Of a stretch of 64,000 nt of DNA, positions 42,301 through 47,109 are shown in pieces. Made by a program: the position numbers and the translations under genes. The stretch comes from Hydractinia symbiolongicarpus. Lineage: Eukaryota > Cnidaria > Hydrozoa > Anthoathecata > Hydractiniidae. The stretch lies in assembly GCF_029227915.1 (NCBI RefSeq), contig NC_079885.1:7628001-7692000 (forward strand). Reading direction: 5' to 3'. The notes below the pieces were generated by a model. That model made no database searches. It was not told the DNA's origin and saw nothing but the letters and a program-made list of their open reading frames with translations. Each line of letters starts with the position of its first letter. Positions within the stretch are counted from its first letter, which is position 1.

Positions 42301-42968
42301 TGCATATACTAATATCTTTTGAAGAAATTTTTTAACACATTTTCGGTGTTATGTAGAGCTTAAAACGCTAATGTTGAAAATGTATATGTACTTTCGCTGA
42401 ATGTAATGTGATGTCATCAACCTATCCATTCTAAATTGGATTCGGGGACCCAGGGTTGTCCCTAGTTACCCTAGAAAAATGACTGACGCCACCACCTTGT
42501 TTCCAAGTTACTTGTCCTCAAAGTTCTATGTGTATTGCAATGACTTCATTAATTTAAATTAAGATATCGACGTTAAGTTGTGAGGTTGCAACGTTGAATA
42601 GACCATTGACATGCCATAAAAAAACATCTACACACAGCAGTGTAAAAAGTTTTTTTTGCATAAAGTGCCTCTGAAATTAAGTTTTCTGCAAAATCAGCAA
42701 TTTTTAATAAGTATGTATATGTAAGTTAAACAATGGATAAGTAAATATATAAATATAGTAAATATATATGATGATGTTATGTATAATTAGTGTATAATTA
42801 GTAAATACTTTAGGACTTTGGTAAGACTTTGTAGTTAAGTTAAAGTATAATATAAAAGGCCTATGCACCTGATAAATATTCATCTTTGCTAGGCTTCTTG
42901 TAGCTTGTATAACCATATATAAGATTCATCCATCCAAAAAACAATAAAAACAGCAATATCCATGATTG
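84..42968 (-). CDS. giant multidomain extracellular receptor/adhesion protein (partial, 35 exons placed)
   Basis: One minus-strand gene joins all exons listed below. Support: each piece is open between a consensus acceptor and donor, each exon's ending phase fits the next exon's start, and domain halves join correctly (F5/8C, MAM, LamG, SEA). The placed exons total about 3,140 residues. The first exon, carrying the ATG, is upstream of 42,969 and not found; the 3' end lies left of base 1. One exon (826-1582) needs a 1-bp frameshift correction. Domain order: signal peptide, F5/8C x2, LamG-like fragments, F5/8C, tectonin-like array, LamG, C-type lectin-like, DNRLRE-like, MAM, LamG, EGF, LamG, SEA x2, FN3 x6. 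Inference: a secreted or type I cell-surface protein in carbohydrate or cell recognition; FN3 repeats often precede a membrane span and a kinase or phosphatase domain, but none is visible here. It could be two genes split near 22 kb, but phases run through that point. Confidence 0.8.
378..2287. other. introns among the FN3 exons
   Basis: Introns 378-825 and 1583-2287. AT-rich; no coding or repeat signal seen. Confidence 0.5.
826..1582 (-). CDS. fibronectin type III domains 4 and 5 in one exon (frame break at start)
   Basis: About 250 residues, two FN3 units fused without an intron. Unit 4 has TYYQIHFRIMNWEDDWKVFN and LFPLIYYTNYSMIGKACSEE; unit 5 has IPFCPSENITLFNTSSTSMN and GLREYWNYTVLVYAENNYGV. 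The acceptor CTAG|CTCCGG in phase 1 would read P-G-K-I-T-V then F-E-R and stop soon after. The open frame is reached only if the five-base A run at 1560-1564 were four bases. So the exon carries a 1-bp frameshift (assembly error or allele) or uses an unrecognised upstream junction. Confidence 0.75.
2288..2614 (-). CDS. fibronectin type III domain 3
   Basis: Symmetric 1-1 exon, 109 residues: PEIAPNITSIELVENTMVRL, NWSALPE, LSGYEIEIV and MKIFNVTIAAVNLKGRG. Clear FN3 with two Cys (SSEC, THCEP) that could bond. Confidence 0.88.
2815..3129 (-). CDS. fibronectin type III domain 2
   Basis: Symmetric 1-1 exon, 105 residues: VPPIIESVGDVDSTSISLSW, LAYTILYKKT and YTLTELDVFTEYQIYLGTWN, the canonical P..i, W, Y and tyrosine-corner (L.....Y) positions of FN3. 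Confidence 0.9.
3378..3680 (-). CDS. fibronectin type III domain 1
   Basis: Symmetric 1-1 exon, 101 residues: PAFPVTYNVSVFNESAIHIN, then RRYTFTVYSFSHEGWSPAG, the FN3 closing motif (Y.f.V.A.n..G.s). Many N-glycosylation sequons, as in the other FN3 exons. Confidence 0.85.
4076..4221 (-). CDS. SEA domain 2, third exon
   Basis: Phase 2 to phase 1. KIGTVKGFMNVILKVFFRYD is the SEA cleavage strand with G-T-V-K in place of G-S-V-V-V, so cleavage is uncertain. Two donors fit the phase (GTACGT after 4076, or GTAGTA after 4079); the first is the better consensus. Confidence 0.78.
4305..4381 (-). CDS. SEA domain 2, second exon
   Basis: Phase 0 to phase 2: MKSYIDVTYPKLKLYESYEF then GSLQLM. Joins the flanking exons in frame. 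Confidence 0.75.
4498..4586 (-). CDS. SEA domain 2, first exon
   Basis: Phase 1 to phase 0. YWTDELLDRDSEEFFGVN matches the SEA opening helix ('y...L.d..S.ey..l'), the best SEA signature in the gene. Confidence 0.78.
4587..5829. other. 1.2-kb intron between the SEA domains
   Basis: AT-rich. No coding or mobile-element signal seen. Confidence 0.55.
5830..5972 (-). CDS. SEA domain 1, third exon
   Basis: Phase 2 to phase 1 (143 bp). TYAELDLRFLIQSRLSDGVE is the closing beta strand of SEA domains ('V.v.f.l.f'). No G-S-V-V-V cleavage motif: the equivalent site reads ASNST. This copy is therefore probably not autoproteolysed. Confidence 0.75.
6669..6739 (-). CDS. SEA domain 1, second exon
   Basis: Phase 0 to phase 2 (71 bp): LEEHIRSLSSLKGADFNADN then GIFA. 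Length and phases match the second exon of SEA domain 2. Confidence 0.65.
7125..7910 (+). mobile_element. 5'-truncated LINE, reverse-transcriptase C-terminal part, antisense in an intron
   Basis: Open for about 250 codons to TAA at 7871-7873. It contains the region after the RT core: a Cys motif (CSSISGRLRADIQFVCKRC), IVENFCYLGDMLGSKGG, LYEACVRSVMLYGSETWAV, RMVRWMC and WLGHLERMEEDNW, then a basic tail. This is the conserved C-terminus of a LINE family common in cnidarians, sponges and others. The 3' end is a short (GATGAT)n tail at 7,881-7,897. The catalytic RT core and endonuclease are missing. It lies between SEA domain 1 exons, opposite in strand to the host gene. Confidence 0.8.
8115..8182 (-). 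CDS. SEA domain 1, first exon
   Basis: Short exon, phase 1 to phase 0 (68 bp), reading PYFQMKISTTNGGATQAGLK then SM. Assigned because its phases match those of the first exon of SEA domain 2 (4498-4586). Sequence support alone is thin. Confidence 0.55.
8183..11209. other. 3-kb intron
   Basis: No coding domain or recognisable mobile element in about 3 kb of AT-rich sequence. Confidence 0.55.
11210..11830 (-). CDS. LamG-like domain 3 (single exon)
   Basis: Symmetric 1-1 exon, 207 residues, and the most complete jellyroll in the gene. GSCFADLSGCPKGFFLSFWF is the opening Cys signature, then WVYFNVWVTLTKMKWYVNSE (central strands) and ICIDEVVAFNYTLSIWKHRA (closing strands). It serves as the reference for the partial LamG-like exons upstream. 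Confidence 0.88.
12342..12455 (-). CDS. EGF-like domain
   Basis: Symmetric 1-1 exon of 38 codons (acceptor TTTCTTTAG, donor A|GTATGT). It has six cysteines in EGF order: ICPKKCHNGGNC, then AECHCPEKLG and LSNCD, including the conserved G-G-x-C and C-x-C. It shares DNA with a plus-strand open stretch that is only its shadow. Confidence 0.85.
12865..13045 (-). CDS. LamG-like domain 2, last exon
   Basis: Phase 0 start, phase 1 end. SLHFFGDPSK, FEGLFSCFQLYNKSITPSQI and EALEFCPN are the closing LamG strands with the final disulfide pair (FSCFQLYNK ... FCPN). Confidence 0.82.
13216..13324 (-). CDS. LamG-like domain 2, middle exon
   Basis: Phase 2 start, phase 0 end. WRFTENTWAYIGITYSNKLN and VYFNNA match the LamG central motif (W..va.ty.....lyvn). 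Confidence 0.8.
13978..14359 (-). CDS. LamG-like domain 2, first exon
   Basis: Phase 1 start, phase 2 end. It carries a long N-terminal part and the strands FTILFHVKITYWTHPVVVIQ and LRVVIDNDKLRI. The module continues in 13216-13324 and 12865-13045. Unlike the one-exon LamG at 11210-11830, this copy is split by two introns. Confidence 0.78.
14548..14662 (-). CDS. MAM domain, C-terminal exon
   Basis: Phase 0 start, phase 1 end. ITFLAYKRNENVGDIAIDSI is the closing MAM motif ('G.GDIAiDDi'). It joins directly to the preceding exon. Confidence 0.88.
14789..15054 (-). CDS. MAM domain, N-terminal exon
   Basis: Phase 1 start, phase 0 end. FSFWYHMKGFHVGTLYVWL is the defining MAM signature (adhesion module of meprins, neuropilins and receptor phosphatases), followed by GNQGLNWKRAMIHIENG ('G.qg..W..a.v.i'). 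The usual MAM cysteines are not evident. Confidence 0.88.
15640..16170 (-). CDS. DNRLRE/CBM-like beta-sandwich domain
   Basis: Symmetric 1-1 exon, 177 residues. The order ILFDLKLLPRDLAILKAQL (in this family 'L.FDLS.IP..a.i..A.L'), VAVTIGVLN, SLVPWRIYKHSDGD and SPDISNIIQFFLNKNKNSAG ('D.t..vq.w..g..n.G') fits the DNRLRE domain pattern known from microbial surface proteins and some animal proteins. Assignment rests on motif order only. Confidence 0.72.
16171..17694. other. 1.5-kb intron
   Basis: AT-rich. A minus open stretch at 16,390-16,617 has no recognisable domain and no fitting splice sites. Nothing else seen. Confidence 0.55.
17695..18033 (-). CDS. C-type lectin-like domain
   Basis: Symmetric 1-1 exon, 113 residues. 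Hallmarks in order: Cys in SLNCRLKGGDLVSIHSEEE, the VYIGFENNWDDGSQMNY core, HICAFF, IKSSCD and LYVCQ. The four Cys fit the two conserved disulfides (first-fourth and second-third). The calcium and sugar motifs EPN/QPD and WND are not present (RTG and WIK stand in their places), so Ca-dependent sugar binding is doubtful and protein binding more likely. Confidence 0.88.
18180..18299 (-). CDS. 40-residue Cys linker exon
   Basis: Symmetric 1-1 exon preceding the lectin-like exon. It includes VKRSCSRSSPSTGPCFDLDL with two Cys about 12 residues apart. Splice sites are good (TTTTTTAG and A|GTAAGT). It may be an N-terminal extension of the C-type lectin-like domain; no family recognised. Confidence 0.65.
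18300..19881. other. 1.6-kb intron with a small inverted-repeat element
   Basis: Contains the 110-bp inverted-repeat element at 19011-19120 and a (TTTA)n tract at about 18,471-18,495. No coding signal otherwise. Confidence 0.55.
19011..19120. mobile_element. 110-bp inverted-repeat (MITE-like) element
   Basis: Starts GCTTAAAGGGAGCCCGAGGT and ends with the inverse of GCTTAAAGGGAACCCAAGGT: 21-bp arms with two mismatches around a short AT core. The arm reappears at 29447, so this is a repeat family. Confidence 0.65.
19882..20325 (-). CDS. LamG-like domain 1 (C-terminal two thirds)
   Basis: Symmetric 1-1 exon, 148 residues. WNTYMFSWSTESKRLSLFVN is the central LamG strand pair (W..y.f.w.....l.lyvn). 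LNIGGFYGHLLS and FMLRELKIWKHNLTSDVI match the closing strands. The Cys-rich opening (as in 11210-11830) is missing upstream. Confidence 0.8.
20663..20706. repeat. 44-nt near-perfect palindrome
   Basis: Arms AAGAGTAGTCAAGCAGC and GCTGCTTGACTACTCTT are exact complements. The 10-nt centre TAACATGTTG is itself palindromic except at its outer pair. It lies in the intron before LamG domain 1. Confidence 0.85.
21838..22063 (-). CDS. candidate alternative 3' terminal exon with membrane anchor
   Basis: An open frame runs in phase 1 from AATAG|TACCCC to a TAA. It encodes a Ser/Thr-rich stretch (SVSGKTSTDASSTASK), a hydrophobic span (FFLIGMIFNLCPLIFCV) and a short basic tail. This would end the protein after the tectonin block as a membrane-anchored short form. 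The acceptor region is purine-rich and no good poly(A) signal follows within about 100 bases, so a chance open frame is quite possible. Confidence 0.25.
22255..22605 (-). CDS. tectonin-like propeller exon 4
   Basis: Symmetric 1-1 exon, 117 residues. Reads AKEVQYSATTDTVYILKTNG, FKLTPTANFLCLRNGNIFI, WFPALLGKHC and FVLCWVIGGGLYKAML. Four such exons, all near 115 residues, give a block of about 460 residues, enough for one or two complete propellers. Confidence 0.78.
22606..24593. other. 2-kb intron between tectonin exons 3 and 4
   Basis: T-rich, with long poly-T and TAT-repeat tracts at about 23,880-24,070. A 13-bp-arm hairpin lies at 23667-23699. No other coding signal. Confidence 0.55.
23667..23699. 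repeat. short hairpin
   Basis: AGCCTGTCAGCTG and CAGCTGGCAGGCT are 13-bp arms with one mismatch (a G-U pair in RNA) and a 7-nt loop. Intronic. Confidence 0.55.
24594..24929 (-). CDS. tectonin-like propeller exon 3
   Basis: Symmetric 1-1 exon, 112 residues. It contains LEQIFLSEIKTAIFGFD, NSNWRSAYCGKSC, NVWEMSAGQFRGCV and VNFDVDGDSIIFI, in the same spacing as the preceding exon. Several Cys are added, as expected for an extracellular version. Confidence 0.75.
25300..26560 (+). mobile_element. degenerate LINE with internal deletion, antisense in an intron
   Basis: Broken pieces in order: endonuclease C-terminal end (about 25,420-25,550: TYGTGG, QTQIDYF, MVKDVKVISGKECVS), linker, RT start (26,045-26,250: VNYFKGKGDALERKS, NFVPGRDTTDATFLL, FAFLDLEKAFDRV), then directly LYEACIRSAILYN, DHLERNAMRMVRWMC and an (ATGATG) end. 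The RT catalytic core between EKAFDRV and LYEAC is deleted. Same family as the copy at 7125-7910. It fills the intron between tectonin exons 2 and 3. Confidence 0.75.
26644..26994 (-). CDS. tectonin-like propeller exon 2
   Basis: Symmetric 1-1 exon, 117 residues. It shows the tectonin cadence: FKQIDITANGDILYGIK, WKLQLNPVGSWEKVS, LKVSKDNTVWCLSDEALYEW and KGWSLVISNC. The 'xW..v...  x.g.vwg....l' alternation is what identifies the family (sugar/LPS-binding lectin-type propellers). Confidence 0.78.
27763..28107 (-). CDS. tectonin-like propeller exon 1
   Basis: Symmetric 1-1 exon, 115 residues. It has short beta-propeller-like strands of the tectonin/TECPR kind: DFFILTDENVWFEI, KAVDGDVACLDRYRHVV, then GIWVPYSGVDCVDF. 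Individual tectonin repeats are about 35-40 residues, so three blades per exon is plausible. Weakest of the four. Confidence 0.7.
28108..30505. other. 2.4-kb intron with an inverted-repeat element
   Basis: Most of the intron is the inverted-repeat element at 29447-30399. A minus-strand open stretch near 28,745-28,880 ends at a possible donor but has no acceptor. AT-only palindromic runs sit at about 28,681-28,710. Confidence 0.55.
29447..30399. mobile_element. about 950-bp inverted-repeat element, same family
   Basis: The left end reads CTTAAAGGGAACGCGAGGTA and shortly after ACTGTTGTTCAACAC. The right end, inverted, reads CTTTAATGGAAACCTACCTT then ACTGTTGTTGTGCAACA. Arms of about 60 bp align with gaps. 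No transposase. A non-autonomous DNA transposon is the likely nature. Confidence 0.5.
30506..30644 (-). CDS. F5/8C domain 3, C-terminal exon
   Basis: Phase 0 start, phase 1 end. Contains VFTKTNVKSENLLLP, IVAQKLRVYPKSHRG and MKFDVIVKG: the A-x-x-[LV]-R-[IV]-x-P strand and terminal strand of F5/8C domains. The usual closing Cys is absent. Confidence 0.85.
31180..31487 (-). CDS. F5/8C domain 3, N-terminal exon
   Basis: Phase 1 start, phase 0 end, as in domains 1 and 2. It shows FSASSVAFSNKDAWRDCDG and NNYLQIDLASVKIISML. The latter matches the hallmark 'W/Y-L-Q-V-D-L' strand. FSMEYTEKGTNWNTVL matches the next conserved strand (Y-S-x-D-G-x-x-W). Confidence 0.9.
31488..33120. other. 1.6-kb intron
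   Basis: AT-rich, with a G-run at 31,958-31,967. No coding or clear mobile element seen. Confidence 0.55.
33121..33588 (-). CDS. 156-residue unassigned extracellular domain with LamG-like Cys motif
   Basis: Symmetric 1-1 exon. Beta-rich and extracellular-looking, with VDVNCNTEECLINGLQLLLS near the middle, which resembles the Cys-rich start of the LamG-like modules. It then ends PNSQWQFDLYVNYG. I do not recognise the fold with confidence. It could be the second half of a jellyroll begun in the previous exon followed by a third partial copy. Confidence 0.7.
34071..34286 (-). CDS. LamG-like fragment exon
   Basis: Symmetric 1-1 exon of 72 codons. Its end (LNDCLLNPENCNSGLTVSF) is the N-terminal signature of a LamG/concanavalin-like jellyroll, as in other exons of this gene (GSCFADLSGCPKGFFLSFW). 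The rest of a jellyroll does not follow directly, so this is either a partial module or one strand set of a divergent domain shared with the next exon. Confidence 0.7.
34368..34521 (-). CDS. F5/8C domain 2, C-terminal exon
   Basis: Phase 0 start, phase 1 end. It reads LITPVSTNNQ, then LIAQYVAFYPTISVLYPYIK and LEFYGTPYETR. IAQYVAFYP corresponds to the conserved ARYVRxxP strand and LEFYG to the terminal motif. This pairs it with the 39229-39599 exon. Confidence 0.85.
34522..39228. other. 4.7-kb intron inside F5/8C domain 2
   Basis: This intron splits the second discoidin domain. It holds only short open stretches (for example 36,651-36,866 and 37,598-37,792, both plus) with no recognisable domain, plus AT-rich runs. 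I see no clear mobile element. Confidence 0.6.
39229..39599 (-). CDS. F5/8C domain 2, N-terminal exon
   Basis: Phase 1 start, phase 0 end, the same pattern as domain 1. It opens with AIPVGMQSGKISDKQI and contains VWLSVDFGKRLKV, the usual 'x-W-L-Q-V-D-L-G' strand of F5/8C domains. Its C-terminal half is nearly 4.7 kb away at 34368-34521. Confidence 0.88.
40173..40323 (-). CDS. F5/8C domain 1, C-terminal exon
   Basis: Phase 0 start, phase 1 end (150+1 bp). It carries the C-terminal half of the discoidin fold: VWLNNSIVAKEVI, then RARFEFYGCSYEHG, where FEFYGC matches the family's closing L/F-E-L/F-x-G-C motif. Confidence 0.85.
40174..42868. other. introns around F5/8C domain 1
   Basis: The introns are 40,973-42,868 and 40,324-40,646. 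An open stretch at 41,026-41,529 begins with a hydrophobic segment but fits no phase and no recognisable domain. Otherwise I see AT-rich sequence only. Confidence 0.6.
40647..40972 (-). CDS. F5/8C (discoidin) domain 1, N-terminal exon
   Basis: Phase 1 start, phase 0 end. It opens with CKAPLGMESGEI, the classic start of coagulation factor 5/8 C-terminal (discoidin) domains, which bind glycans or phospholipids. Compared with the usual fold it has extra cysteines (C-T-P-S and VYGECTGTCG, then SFWC and CVGCG), so added disulfides are likely. The aromatic core segment ends in DHLT at the phase-0 donor and continues in 40173-40323. Confidence 0.85.
42869..42968 (-). CDS. signal-peptide exon (second exon)
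   Basis: Acceptor TTTTTAG, donor CAG|GTGCAT. It reads 33 codons plus one base: a hydrophobic core (WILLFLLFFGW) followed by a polar stretch with YGYTSYKK, typical of a secretory signal and its cleavage region. It ends in phase 1 with G, which joins the TT of the next exon as Val, giving V-C-K-A-P-L-G-M-E-S-G at the start of the first F5/8C domain. An in-frame TAG precedes the exon, so the initiator Met must come from an unplaced upstream exon. A competing frame starts at ATG 42963 but stops after about 25 codons. Confidence 0.7.
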
Positions 42969-42999
42969 CTAAAAAGAAACGATATAGACAATTAGTTAA

Positions 43000-44690
43000 T
43001 TATATAATAAAGTTCTGTAAAAGTGTCTTTTCTTTAAGCCTTGAAAGATTTGACCAGCAATTGTGGTCTGTGCTGTTTAAAAATCTTTTGGCAATACTGA
43101 TATCATAAGATTGCATTCTATCATTATCAAATAACCTGCTGGTGGTGAAAATTATAAAATTATAACTTATATTGGCACTATTTCATTGACAGGTCACCTA
43201 ATTGGCTATGCTTCATGCTTTTTCTAACATATACGCCCCACTATACGTCACTTGACAAAAAACTGACAATGAATAAACCACTATTGCAGAATATGGATGC
43301 TACTCATTTTGACTTCTTCTAACAAAGTTGTAATTATTAAGCTAAAAAAAAATTTTCTCTTCTAATCATGACATTAATAACCTCTTTTCAACGGGTGGGA
43401 AGTTTTAAATAATGATGCAAAAATACATTCCCAAACTGGTTTTAAAAACTGGAATTCTAAAAGTCATATTTTTTAACTATAATATATATAACTTGTATAT
43501 ATATAATAGTTAATATATAACTATATAAGCCCATGGTAATAATATTAGTATTAAATAAATTGGTACCATGTCAATATTTCAAAATCAATTTGTGAATTTG
43601 TGACACTGCTGGTAACATTCCCTTTTCATAGACTGTTGTTTTGAAAGGCTTAAGATGCAGAATTAAAACATACTTGCGGTTTATTGCATGAAAAGTTGAT
43701 TGAAAACCTTGTTTTTTTCAGATTTTTTACATCAATTATGGCATATCACAAACTCATGGTCGAGGCCTGACTGTACAAAGTCCAACTTCCACACATTACT
43801 AACACATGAATTTGAGATGTTAGAAATTTTCTATATGCATAAGCTTTTAGCCTTACATAGGTAGTTGATTTACAACACAAGATAAATTAAATAAACTAGT
43901 GGCAGGAGACTCCTAGGTAGCAAAAGCTATAACCTAGTAATCTAGGAGGAAACCACATTTAAATAAAAAGTTATATTTTATAGTCAGGGCGCTGAGAGCC
44001 AAAAATTATTAATAACAACAAATTGAAACTATTAAAAATGGAAATTATATTCGTATCACATACTAAATCACTTTACTGGCCTTTGTGAAATTTATTGTGG
44101 CGCCAATCCAGGGCGTTTATAGGCTTTGATGACATCACTAAGTAGGTAAACGGTCGATGACATTAATATTTTAAACAATCTGATTTTTTTGTAAAATGAT
44201 GTAAAAAAACGCAAAAATGTATATATTTTAAATCAAGTGTTGGCTATGTCCAGTCGCTTGAAATGTTCGTGACGTCACAATCGTCTAAAGTTGTAACTGC
44301 ATAGTGTGACTTTCAATGCAGTTTCCGCATTAATTCTAAGCTTTGCAAAACAAATGTACTAAGGAGATTATTGTTCAAAAGAAAATTATAACTTTTCATG
44401 TTTTTCCTAACCAATGGGAATTTTTGACTGCATGCAAAGTTAAAGATATAGATTTTTATACACTTGTAGTATAAACCTAAAGAAAAAATAACAATTAATA
44501 AAAAATGTTTTAAACCAGTCTGTAAATCAATTTCTTTCTCAGATTCGTCTTCTTAGTCACTGGAGGACTCAGAATAAACAGGCGATCCTTCCAAACCGTT
44601 ACTATTTTCACAGTTGTCAACACATCAACAAAGATTGCTATAATTAAGACCATGCGATTTGCATATGCACCGGTTGGTGCAACACAGTGA
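43000..44690. other. AT-rich non-coding stretch upstream of the giant gene
   Basis: No coding signal recognised. AT palindromes at about 43,480-43,520. The first exon and promoter of the giant gene must lie somewhere to the right of 42,969, perhaps here or further right. Confidence 0.5.
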
Positions 44691-44699
44691 TCGGCATCA

Positions 44700-45240
44700 A
44701 AGAGATTAGATCAAAGATATCTTTTGGTGCTGCTCTTCTTAACATCCAATGGATTATTAAAATGCCATCTTGATTAAATCATGTCCATTGGGATGTGGCA
44801 CCTGTGGGAATTGCTGAAGTAATTTTTTGATAATAGGTGCTGTGCAAAACGTGTTGGAAACAATGTTGATTCAAACGTAAATGTGTCTCTGATTCTTCTA
44901 AAGGCGCTTTAAAACTCCATAGATTCCTTAAGGATGTTAAAGGCTTTTACCTTTCCAATGCTGTGAAACACACTGGTGTAGTCGTTCCTGGTAAATGTAT
45001 TTTGTTCAGAAAGTGATCAGCAAAGACTGGGTCTAAGTTGCCGAACGATACCTGCCATGACCGATAACCTCAGCGAGTTGCATGTGACCAATCCTGTAGA
45101 AGGAACTCAACAAGTTTGCTTTTGTTTAAATGGTTAGCTACAGGCGTATAGTCGCTGTTTTAGAACTAAGAACAACCCAATTGTGGATTTTCTCAATGCA
45201 GCCCCCATTATTCAACTCATTTTTGACATTTGAGAAACAA
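44700..45240 (-). pseudogene. degenerate coding remnant, transposon-associated family suspected
   Basis: A minus reading frame is recoverable with in-frame stops: KSKLVEFLLQDWSHA, then NDYTSVFHSIGKVKAFNILK and ESMEF followed by a stop, with more open frame after it. The 'D-x-T-S-x-F-x-x-I-G-K-x-K-A-F' string resembles a conserved block of an uncharacterised multicopy family in cnidarian genomes (from memory of the pattern). No function known to me. Confidence 0.35.
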
Positions 45241-45979
45241 CTAAAGTCTGGTTATATAAAAATTATATAAAAGTGAAATAATCAAACCTTGCCACTTCTT
45301 GACGTTTCTGTGAATGCTTTTAAAATAATTTTTCTATCATAAATTTTATTGTGAATAAAGGTTCTTCTACTTCTTCTTCTTCGTGTAACACACCCTTTTA
45401 ACAGTTTCTATTTCTTCTTGTTTCGAGAAACCAGGACATTCCATTTTTAAAATCGAACGTTTTCATTTTATAAAATAAGTAGGAGGTTGGATGTAAATTT
45501 AAAAGCTTTAATATTTTACCTGATTTTTCATTAAAAATATAGCTAAAGTAGCTTGTATTTTTTACTTACTTTTGTTTATGTAATTCCGCATTAAAATTGC
45601 AGTATTTTTCGAGCTTTTTGAAATTCTAAAACTTGTAAATACTTTTCATATACCCCCTGATCCATAATTTACTAAGGTAGTTAAAACTAAAACGTTCTTC
45701 CGTGGTTATCATTTCACAACACAAGAAAAAATGAAAGGGCCAGTAACGAAAATCTGTTTCTTTGTGTAGCAGGAAATTGATTTTTACATGTTTTAATTTG
45801 TCCGCAAAAACTACGAGTACTCGTCCAGTTTTATGGCCGATAGCGCCCTTGACTAATAATAGGTTACAATATTTTTATAGTTTAGCAGGGTCTATATAGG
45901 TTCTTTTGGAAAATAAGTCTAGGAACCTTGAACATAGATTAGGCTAATATGCCATGTTTTATTCAAAAAAATTATCTTG

Positions 45980-46180
45980 CTCTTTTTCCTAGAACAAAAA
46001 GGTACTTTTCGCGCCAGTATACTAAAGCTGTCAGTTTATGTTTCACTTTCATTTGCACAATAACTATCAACCCTTTTACCGCGATCCCTCAAATAACGCG
46101 GCCATTTTAAAATCGGGCTCATATTGCGCCACCACTAAAATGCCGTTTCGGGCCGCGTTTTACGCCTTCATTAGAAACTT
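45980..46180. promoter_or_regulatory. CpG-rich patch, possible promoter
   Basis: In a CpG-poor background this roughly 200-bp patch has many CpG (CGCGCC, CCGCGA, CGCGGCC, GGGCCGCG) and AAAATGGCCGCG on the minus strand, near the YY1-type core. It sits about 3 kb upstream of the signal-peptide exon on the correct side, so it could be the promoter of the giant gene. No TSS evidence. Confidence 0.25.
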
Positions 46181-46378
46181 TGATAGATTTCTTTTTATTA
46201 TCTTTTTAGAAAAACATCCATATATATTTTCATTAAAAGATGATCTATACTAGTTTCTGATATTTCTTTGTTCTTTGTCTATCTCTATGCCTAATTTTTC
46301 TTGTAGGAAAAGCGTTAGAATAGGAATTTCTAATTCTCTTTGCAATATATGATATATTAGCAGTCGTGTTTGCAACAG

Positions 46379-46733
46379 TGATAGATAGATAGATAGATGT
46401 GCATATTTTACATGGCTAGCCTCACAAATATCGAGGGATATACCCTGTCTATTATTTCCAGGAGGGGCCATGGCGTAGATGGAGAGTCCTAGAGTATTTA
46501 ATGCTCATTTTGAGCTACGCAGACCCAATTAGAGCCCGCGCTCTACTAGACAACTCCCGGCAACATCCAACGGCCCACACAGTGTGCCATCTTCCCAATT
46601 TCCCTCACATGGCTTGGGTTAACCCGGGGCTATGGTAACATTCACTCGCCCATGTTGAATCGCCGTCAAGAGGAATCGAACCCCGGTCTCCCGCACAGAG
46701 TACGAGAGCTATAACCACTAATCTACAGTGCCG
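46379..46733 (-). mobile_element. tRNA-derived SINE
   Basis: Read on the minus strand it starts GGCACTGTAGATTAGTGGTT with an A box (TAGATTAGTGG, 46715-46725) and a perfect B box (GGTTCGATTCC, 46672-46682), as in RNA polymerase III tRNA promoters. A GC-rich body follows (GGGTTAACCCAAGCCATGTG onward), ending ATGCACATC and a (TATC)n tail at 46,379-46,398. It does not fold as a complete functional tRNA and has a long 3' body, so SINE rather than tRNA gene. Confidence 0.75.
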
Positions 46734-47109
46734 ATAACTGAGCCTTTCTCTTAGATAAAATACAAAAATAAATTTTAAAACAAGTATGGATCGATACCAA
46801 TATTGTTGATTTTTTTCATAACAACAACTTGTTGATGTAGATGTTTGTTTTTCCAGCTCGATATACATGGTAACCTCCATTCTCAATTATTGCAGTGAAT
46901 GGGTTCACTAATGACAAAATGCTTACACAAAGTGTAATTCAACATACGTGCCCTTTGTCAAAATAAGGGTGAACAAATTAACGCCGCTTTTGGTCTATTT
47001 TTTTCAATTTTTCAGCCATTTTTTTGTCCTTAATAACACTAACCCTAATTCTGCCACCCTCCAAAAATTAACGCCAGATAAGGCCGGCGTTAAAATGGCC
47101 AATAAGGTA

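Noticed and set aside
46672-46733. tRNA gene on the minus strand
   Set aside because: A and B boxes are good, but a complete cloverleaf with a paired acceptor stem is not evident and a long SINE body and tail follow.
46980-47100. Possible inverted ends around TTAACGCC
   Set aside because: The two TTAACGCCGGC-like ends match over too few bases to claim an element.
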